NCBI GenBank assembly: GCA_009838915.1
Contig: VXQT01000006.1
Location: forward strand, 41,946-105,945
Length of the DNA: 64,000 nucleotides
From: Chloroflexota bacterium
GTDB taxonomy: Bacteria; Chloroflexota; Dehalococcoidia; Bin125
Direction: 5' to 3'
Shown here: positions 59,204 through 64,000 of the stretch, in pieces
Numbering within the stretch: position 1 is the first letter of the stretch
Layout of the letters: every line of letters starts with the position of its first letter
Notes under the pieces: model-generated
Seen by the model: the letters and a program-made list of their open reading frames with translations, nothing else
Database searches by the model: none
Told to the model about the DNA's origin: nothing
Program-made: the position numbers and the translations under genes

Positions 59204-59585
59204 GTGGCGAATCAATCCGTGTAATCCATCAGCAGCGGTGTCGTTCGACACTCCACGCTGATTCAAACACGTGCTGTGAGCCGAAGCATAGTTTCCTAGA
59301 GGCTTTGCACCCTTGCAGCTGAGCTAAAGCTGTGCCTTGCCTGTAGGTCATGGTGTCGACAAGTGAGCCGACTTGCGTAGAGACGTGTTCTGCCTCACAC
59401 GCTAGATCGGAGTGTCCGAATCTAGGCAGAGTCACCGTGGTCTGTCGCTAAACAGGATGCACTTGGCTACAAACGATCCGTTGTGGATCGAAGTGGTGAT
59501 CTCGTATCCGCATCTTACTCCGCTCTTACCTGACCATGCTGAAGGCGCTGCAGACGCGCCAGGCATGCACGAAAGGAGCGGAGTG
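59204..59585. other. Gap without recognised genes
   Basis: A 382-bp stretch with several short overlapping frames on both strands but none with a ribosome site or a known protein. No tRNA-like fold or terminator was recognised. It is part of the lower-GC patch. Confidence 0.5.
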
Positions 59586-60206
59586 GTGAGAGGCATAGGT
59601 GCGAGAGTTGGAGTAGTGGGCCTGATTGTGGTTGCGCTGGTCGCCTGGATTGGCGTCACGAATGCACAGGAGTGCACTTCAGGCACTGATGCTCAAGGGC
59701 GTCCAATCTGTCACAATCAACAGCCTCCGGAGAGTGATGATGACAGCGGCGCCGAGGAGCATGATTGGTATGCTGAAGACGTTGCCAAGGCCATCACGCT
59801 ATACACGACGCACCCAGGGGCTGGTTCGCCCGGACCCTCGTTTCCAACTGGCAATCCGAACAGTCCGAGCACATTCGGCGCAAACCCTAACGCTGACTTG
59901 CAGGATGCCGTGGAGACCGTGATCACGGCAGTCACTCCTGATTCTGGAGTCGACGAGCTAGCTGATCAGGGTCGTGAAGAGATTGCGCAGAGGGTAGACA
60001 ATGGCTTGCGCGTCGTTGGGGAGTTCGTGGAAGAAGTGGTTGAAGACGTTGTGGAGGCGGTAGTGGATGTCTTCACTCCTGACCCGGATCCTGAACCACG
60101 GACACCAAGCTACACCGATTGTATGGTCCACGCCGAGCTGTGTCAGGCAGAGCAGCAGGAAGCTGTCGATGAGTTCCACCGGGGTGCGAACAACCGGCGG
60201 AGATAG
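59586..60206 (+). CDS. Secreted acidic protein, unrecognised
   Basis: About 206 residues from GTG 59586 (preceded by AAAGGAG). A signal peptide of ~30 residues (VGVVGLIVVALVAWIGVTNAQ) would be cut near TNA. The mature part is acidic, Pro- and Thr-rich, with repeated EEVVEDVVEAVVDVF and a TPDPDPEPRTP linker. Cys pairs near the start (QECTSG, ICHN) and end (DCMVHAELC) could form disulfides. No family recognised. Longer frames start earlier without a signal peptide. Confidence 0.5.
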   Translation: MRGIGARVGVVGLIVVALVAWIGVTNAQECTSGTDAQGRPICHNQQPPESDDDSGAEEHDWYAEDVAKAITLYTTHPGAGSPGPSFPTGNPNSPSTFGANPNADLQDAVETVITAVTPDSGVDELADQGREEIAQRVDNGLRVVGEFVEEVVEDVVEAVVDVFTPDPDPEPRTPSYTDCMVHAELCQAEQQEAVDEFHRGANNRRR

Positions 60207-60252
60207 AGCGGGGCTCCGGCACCGCCGGGCTTGTGCCCGTCGCATGGGACGC

Positions 60253-60435
60253 CTAGCTGGGCGCTCCATGCGGCGGACAGTCGCCCGTCTCCAGTGGTCC
60301 TCGGAGCGCTTCGACAGTGTCACTTGCTATCTCAGCAGCCCCGACAATGAGACAAAGCAAGACAGTCAGGACGAGGAGGACTGGTACGACAACTTCAAGG
60401 AGTATGCCGATTAGATCAGTGGCTGCTAGAAGCAT
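60253..60435 (-). CDS. Possible small single-pass membrane protein
   Basis: 60 residues from ATG 60435 (AAGGGAG precedes at eight bases): one strong membrane helix (LLEVVVPVLLVLTVLLCLIVG) and a short acidic tail. An earlier ATG at 60471 would add 12 residues. No family recognised. Its opposite strand has no credible gene, so it may be real, but the evidence is slight. Confidence 0.35.
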   Translation of the reverse strand: MLLAATDLIGILLEVVVPVLLVLTVLLCLIVGAAEIASDTVEALRGPLETGDCPPHGAPS

Positions 60436-60754
60436 CTCCTTTGCTCCCTTACTCATGGACATTGTTGGCATCCTTATCTGGAGGTCGAGGCATCGGTGAC
60501 GGCCTGTGGCGCGGAGCGTGTCCGACCTTTGAGGCACGCCACCATCGATGGCGCGACGCTGAGATGTGGCGTGAGATTCACGTCGGTCGCACGTGACATC
60601 ACCGATCACTAAGTACTGATAGTGCAGTATCTTCGGGCACTTCTGGTGCGCGATGTGGAGACAAGCGCTCCTATGTGGGATCGGAGGGGTTGCCGGTGTC
60701 GCGGACACATAGAGAATTCGTCTAGCAATTCGATACGTATGAAAGGAATCGTTG
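60436..60754. other. Gap with a small inverted repeat
   Basis: This 319-bp stretch has no gene I can support. The only notable element is TACTG at 60614-60618 and CAGTA at 60625-60629, an inverted repeat with a six-base spacer, about 140 bp before the ribbon-helix-helix-type gene. Confidence 0.4.
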
Positions 60755-61063
60755 ATGCCACCGCTCACCGAGAGCATGCATGTTCGCCTCTCTGTGGCCG
60801 AGAAGGCCGCGGCCAAGAAGATGGCTGATGCTGCGGGCCGAACCGGCAGCAACTGGATAAGGAGTCTCATACTGGCCGAGTTCTCGCGACAGCGGAGGCA
60901 ACTTGCTCAAGGCGTCCCCCCCCGTAGAGAAGGAGCGAACGTCACGCTAGTGGCAAGGAGGTGGAGGGCAGCTCCCCGCTGGAAGCAGGGAGAGGGGAAG
61001 CGCAGATCGCGCTATTTGGAATCGGTCTCGAAGAGGGTTCCCTGGTCGCTGGTGGCGCTTTGA
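60755..61063 (+). CDS. Small ribbon-helix-helix-like protein
   Basis: 102 residues. The first 50 ([37 protein letters not shown]) look like a ribbon-helix-helix DNA-binding fold as in CopG or plasmid MobC-type proteins. The remainder is very basic and may be spurious, since it overlaps the 3' end of ruvB (convergent, 52 bases). ATG 60755 is preceded by AAAGGA. Such genes are common on mobile elements, which fits the low-GC patch. Confidence 0.5.
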   Translation: MPPLTESMHVRLSVAEKAAAKKMADAAGRTGSNWIRSLILAEFSRQRRQLAQGVPPRREGANVTLVARRWRAAPRWKQGEGKRRSRYLESVSKRVPWSLVAL

Positions 61064-62097
61064 GGCGTCAGGCCCAGGTGGGTCCAGGCGGCGGGCATGG
61101 CGACTCGGCCTCGGGGGGTTCGGGCGAGGAAGCCGAGCTGGATCAGATAGGGCTCGTAGACGTCCATGACGGTGTCGGCGTCCTCGGCGATGGCGGCGGC
61201 GAGCGTGTCGAGGCCGACCGGGCCGCCGTTGAATCCCTCGATCAGGGCGCGGAGCAGGTTGCGGTCGTGCTCGTCGAGACCGAGTTCGTCGACGCGCAGA
61301 CCGCGCAGGGCTTCGTCCGCGACCTTCCTGGTGATCACGCCGTCGGCGCGGACTTCGGCGAAGTCGCGCACGCGGCGTAGCAGGCGGTTGGCGACTCGCG
61401 GCGTGCCGCGGGCACGCTCGGCCAGCGCGCGCGCGCCGGCGGGTTGCAGTTCGACGTCCAGGGCGGCGGCGGAGCGGACGATGACCTGTTCGAGTTCATC
61501 GGTGCTGTAGAAATCGAGCCGCTGGACCATGCCGAAGCGGTCGCGCAGCGGCGGCGAGATCATCGCGTAGCGGGTGGTCGCGCCGACCAGCGTGAAAGGC
61601 TTGACCGAGAGCTGCACGCTGCGCGCGGCGGGTCCGCTGCCAATCATCATAAAGAGCTGGAAGTCCTCCATCGCCGAGTAGAGCACTTCTTCGGCCGAGC
61701 GCGGGACGCGGTGGATCTCGTCGATGAAGAGCACGTCGTGGGTCTGCATTGTGGTGAGGATGGCGGCGATGTCGCCGGCGCGCTGGATCGCAGGCCCGCT
61801 GGTTGGACGGAGGTTGACGCCGAGTTCTCGGGCGACGATTCGCGCCAGGGTGGTCTTTCCGAGTCCGGGTGGGCCGTAGAGCAGCAGGTGGTCGAGCGCT
61901 TCGTCGCGTTGACGGGCGGCGTCGACGGCGATGCGAATCGACTCGTGGACCGTTGCCTGGCCGACGAAGTCCTCCAGCCGCGAGGGGCGCAGCGCGCGAT
62001 CCTGGATATCGGGCTCGGACTCCGCACCGTCGATTAGCCGGCCGACGGCCGCGCCCTCGGCGCCGGTTGCGTCCAAGTCTTCGCCGGGTGTGGTCAT
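61012..62097 (-). CDS. ruvB: Holliday junction DNA helicase RuvB
   Basis: 361 residues with the RuvB blocks: [11 protein letters not shown], Walker [10 protein letters not shown], Walker B FIDEIHRV, sensor [19 protein letters not shown] and the C-terminal winged-helix ([26 protein letters not shown]). The RuvB hexamer drives branch migration. An N-terminal extension of ~35 acidic residues precedes the core. ATG 62097 overlaps the upstream HD hydrolase stop (ATGA). ruvA and ruvC are not in the window. Confidence 0.97.
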   Translation of the reverse strand: MTTPGEDLDATGAEGAAVGRLIDGAESEPDIQDRALRPSRLEDFVGQATVHESIRIAVDAARQRDEALDHLLLYGPPGLGKTTLARIVARELGVNLRPTSGPAIQRAGDIAAILTTMQTHDVLFIDEIHRVPRSAEEVLYSAMEDFQLFMMIGSGPAARSVQLSVKPFTLVGATTRYAMISPPLRDRFGMVQRLDFYSTDELEQVIVRSAAALDVELQPAGARALAERARGTPRVANRLLRRVRDFAEVRADGVITRKVADEALRGLRVDELGLDEHDRNLLRALIEGFNGGPVGLDTLAAAIAEDADTVMDVYEPYLIQLGFLARTPRGRVAMPAAWTHLGLTPQSATSDQGTLFETDSK

Positions 62098-62690
62098 GTC
62101 ATGCGCCGCAGGAAGGCGTTGCGACTGGCGACGGCCAGCGGGTGCAGGGGTCGGCCGCTGTTGAGCTGAGCCGACAACCGCCGCTCGAGGAAGAGCGCGG
62201 CGGCGGCGTACAGATCCTGCTCGGCTGCGGCCGCGACGGCGGCGAGTCCGGGATCGCGTTGGACCTTCTTTGGGTCAATCTTGTCGGCGAGGAAGACGGC
62301 AAGCGCCTCGGGGGAGTAATCGGGGTGCGCGGTCGTGTGATAGGCGATGGCGTCGAGGATGACGTCGTGATCGACATTGAGCGTCTTCCGCGAGTAGGCG
62401 GTCGCCAGCGGCCCGTGGAGGATGATCGGCGCGTCTTCCTCGTCGCGGGTGATGGGCACGCGGTAGTGGCGCGACAGTGCGAGCAGCTCGGCATCGCTGC
62501 AGTGTCGGAAGAGGTCATGTCCGACGGCGGCGGCCGCGCACACATCGCGGTCGAGCTCGTGGACCGCGGCGAGCCGCAGGGCTCCGCGCTCAACCCGTTT
62601 CACGTGGCGTTGCAGCTTCGTCGGGCGCTCGGTCATCTCGACCGCAAATCGCTCGCGGATCGCCTGCGGATCGTTTAGCTGCTGCGTCAT
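62094..62690 (-). CDS. HD domain phosphohydrolase, YqeK-like
   Basis: 198 residues with the HD-domain metal ligands in order: [37 protein letters not shown] and [10 protein letters not shown]. This pattern matches YqeK, the diadenosine-tetraphosphate (Ap4A) hydrolase. It overlaps ruvB (ATGA) downstream and the membrane protein gene upstream (ATGA), so the three form an operon. The role here is inferred from family. Confidence 0.85.
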   Translation of the reverse strand: MTQQLNDPQAIRERFAVEMTERPTKLQRHVKRVERGALRLAAVHELDRDVCAAAAVGHDLFRHCSDAELLALSRHYRVPITRDEEDAPIILHGPLATAYSRKTLNVDHDVILDAIAYHTTAHPDYSPEALAVFLADKIDPKKVQRDPGLAAVAAAAEQDLYAAAALFLERRLSAQLNSGRPLHPLAVASRNAFLRRMT

Positions 62691-63301
62691 GCGCGTTCTC
62701 GACGACGTTGGTCTTCTGCCGGGCGCTCAAGTTCCACGCCGACGAAGTCGGAGACGGCACGTGCGAGATCAAGCGCTTCCTGATGCGTCGGAAAGCGTCC
62801 GATGCGCATGGTGCTGCCGTCTGCAAAGGCGAGATGCGCGCTGTGCGATCCGCCGAACTGGAGCATTAGTGGTCGAGCCCGCTTCTCTGACATTGTGATC
62901 GACTCGACGTCATAGAGGTCAAAGTCCCAGTCTCGATTGACCACCCAGAGGATTGACTGGTGAACGCGTGCGATGTCGTCAGAAAGGTTGAAGTCAATCT
63001 CAAGCACATCGCCGCCGACGACGCCTAGGATGGCCCAGAGAATTCCGCCGCCGAAGTACCCGGCAGCGAGTCCGATTACGGCTGCGCCGAGCCAGTCGTC
63101 GCCGCCAAACGTTGCCATGGCGATCAGTGCGCAGATGATCGCCGGGATCGCGCCGTACGCCCAGTTCGGCAATGGTGACCAGAAGGTCCGCAGACGCAAC
63201 GTATCCTGATCGGGGTACGAGAGACGGACAATGGAGGAACGAGTGGTTGGCTGGGTTGGCTCGTGCGCCTCTGCAGATCGGCGTCGTCGTCTACGTGCCA
63301 T
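62687..63301 (-). CDS. Membrane protein with basic start, unrecognised
   Basis: 204 residues: a highly basic N terminus (MARRRRRRSAEAHE), two membrane helices (near 48-68 and 72-95) and a cytoplasmic domain with a PH-like beta pattern (IDFNLSDDIARVHQSILW). It looks like a small bPH2/YdbS-type membrane protein but the match is not certain. ATGA overlap ties it to yqeK and ruvB. Its start is 17 bp from that of the divergent gene at 63318. Confidence 0.65.
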   Translation of the reverse strand: MARRRRRRSAEAHEPTQPTTRSSIVRLSYPDQDTLRLRTFWSPLPNWAYGAIPAIICALIAMATFGGDDWLGAAVIGLAAGYFGGGILWAILGVVGGDVLEIDFNLSDDIARVHQSILWVVNRDWDFDLYDVESITMSEKRARPLMLQFGGSHSAHLAFADGSTMRIGRFPTHQEALDLARAVSDFVGVELERPAEDQRRRERA

Positions 63302-63317
63302 GTTGAGAGGCTATCCG

Positions 63318-63524
63318 ATGAGTCGGATGCTCGCCGTTGGGCTGGCGCTGGCTGCGTGGCTGGTGACACTCGCACCGGCGCTGGCTGACTCGCACAGCCG
63401 CTACTCCGCGCCGCTCTGGACGTGGATTGCGGCGATCATCGTGGCCATCGGACTCAGCCTGGCGGGCTTGCTGGTGGGCTGGTGGTTCCTGCGCAAGAAG
63501 TCTCGAATGGAGTCGCCCGACTAA
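63318..63524 (+). CDS. Small membrane protein with signal-like helix
   Basis: 68 residues: a signal-peptide-like helix (LAVGLALAAWLVTLAPALADS), a short outer segment and a second helix (WIAAIIVAIGLSLAGLLVGWWF), ending in a basic tail. ATG 63318 follows GAGAGG at eight bases; ATG 63300 is an alternative. No family recognised. A palindromic element lies after it. Confidence 0.55.
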   Translation: MSRMLAVGLALAAWLVTLAPALADSHSRYSAPLWTWIAAIIVAIGLSLAGLLVGWWFLRKKSRMESPD

Positions 63525-63552
63525 TCGGACGCTTGTGCCTGAACCTGGCGAT

Positions 63553-63601
63553 CCCTTCTCCCCGCGCCCCGCGGGGGGAGATGCCGAAGGCAGAGGGGGG
63601 C
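63553..63601 (+). repeat. Dispersed palindromic element, copy 9
   Basis: Stem CTCCCCGCGCCCC ... GCGGGGGGAG, inner hairpin TGCCGAAGGCA and a G-run. It lies in the convergent gap between the small membrane protein and the acyl-CoA dehydrogenase genes. Confidence 0.85.
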
Positions 63602-63605
63602 AGCG

Positions 63606-64000
63606 CTAGATGCCGAGCAGTTCGGCGACCTTCTCGCGGTGGTGGTCGGCGTCGCCCCACATCAGCTCGGCCATCTTCTGGCGGCGGAAGTAGAGCTGGA
63701 TGATGTACTCCTTGGTGAAGCCGATGCCGCCGTGGATCTGTTGGCCGTGGGCGACGACGCGGCGGGTCGCGTCGGAGCACCAGGCCTTGGCCATGGCGAC
63801 CTGCAGGTCGGCGTCGTCCTCGCCCTCGGTGACGGCCCAGGCGGCGCGGTACATGATGAAGCGCGAGCCGTCGACGTCCGTGATCATGTCGGCGGCCTTG
63901 TGCTGGATCGCCTGGAAGGAACCGATCGGGCGACCGAACTGGATGCGCTCCTTGGCGTAGTCGACCGAGATTTCGAAGTCGCGCTGGGCCAGACCGACCA
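63606..64000 (-). CDS. Acyl-CoA dehydrogenase, C-terminal fragment
   Basis: The gene continues beyond base 64000; 130 codons are visible. It shows the family's YAKERIQFGRPIGSFQAIQHKAADM helix, then VAMAKAWCSDATRRVV and the FAD-proximal HGGIGFTKEY motif followed by LYFRRQKM. This is the C-terminal helical domain of a flavin acyl-CoA dehydrogenase that makes 2-enoyl-CoA. The substrate chain length cannot be told. Together with the two enoyl-CoA hydratases it points to active acyl-CoA metabolism. Confidence 0.93.
   Translation of the reverse strand, partial: VGLAQRDFEISVDYAKERIQFGRPIGSFQAIQHKAADMITDVDGSRFIMYRAAWAVTEGEDDADLQVAMAKAWCSDATRRVVAHGQQIHGGIGFTKEYIIQLYFRRQKMAELMWGDADHHREKVAELLGI

Noticed and set aside
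59204..59585. tmRNA or tRNA in the gene-poor stretch
   Set aside because: No acceptor-stem pairing, T-loop TTCGAAT pattern or tag reading frame could be found.

Overview
This looks like a chromosomal segment of a GC-rich bacterium with a largely streamlined layout: genes lie in long same-strand runs joined by ATGA or TAATG overlaps. The gene mix suggests Chloroflexota, possibly a SAR202/Dehalococcoidia-type lineage: coenzyme F420 genes with an F420-type LLM oxidoreductase, a full hopanoid set, a CaiB-type CoA transferase, enoyl-CoA hydratases and an acyl-CoA dehydrogenase, HspR-type heat-shock control, and no sign of lipopolysaccharide genes. This placement is an inference from content. No rRNA, tRNA, CRISPR array or insertion sequence was recognised.

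Layout. 1-4.5 kb holds an SDR fragment, HpnA- and HpnG-like genes, an enoyl-CoA hydratase, a VOC protein and the radical SAM enzyme HpnH. 4.6-9 kb is a minus-strand run: MidA-type methyltransferase, peroxiredoxin, M20 peptidase, IscU, a truncated CO dehydrogenase medium-subunit-like protein and a MocA-like nucleotidyltransferase. 9-18.3 kb has YjbQ, SirB1, a GltD-like flavoprotein, a cupin, a PPC-type lipoprotein, a polyferredoxin and an NMT1/SsuA-type ABC importer. 18.3-20.7 kb is an F420 operon (Fno-like reductase, CofE, two START-type proteins), followed by a dRS3-like repeat cluster. 21-24.8 kb has a membrane protein, an alpha/beta hydrolase, an NCS2 permease fused to a degenerate HATPase domain, and a GGQ release-factor-like protein.

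34.7-24.8 kb (minus) is one long operon centred on hopanoids: cobalamin adenosyltransferase, beta-propeller protein, Fur regulator, polyprenyl synthase, squalene-hopene cyclase, GNAT with a zinc ribbon, dodecin, HpnC, HpnD, HpnE, RidA. 34.7-47.8 kb is a catabolic and hydrolytic stretch (macro domain, cyclase, beta-lactamase-like esterase, DM13, carboxylesterase, CaiB transferase, FG-GAP lipoprotein, flavoprotein, LLM oxidoreductase, DinB, enoyl-CoA hydratase). 47.9-52.2 kb is a heat-shock locus (dnaJ-hspR-clpC divergent from hsp20) with a HAIR-like operator. 52.4-58.7 kb carries a 2H-like protein, a cytidylate-kinase-like protein, RimI-type GNAT and a heterodimeric ABC exporter. 58.7-61 kb is a looser, lower-GC patch of small unrecognised genes. 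61-64 kb has ruvB, a YqeK-like HD hydrolase, membrane proteins and an acyl-CoA dehydrogenase cut by the window end.

Together the HpnC/D/E, cyclase, HpnH and HpnG genes would take farnesyl diphosphate to squalene, hopene and an adenosyl/ribosyl-hopane side chain. Nine copies of a ~50-bp palindromic element sit only between genes. Their inner hairpin shows compensatory base changes between copies, and this is the most distinctive unexplained signal in the window.
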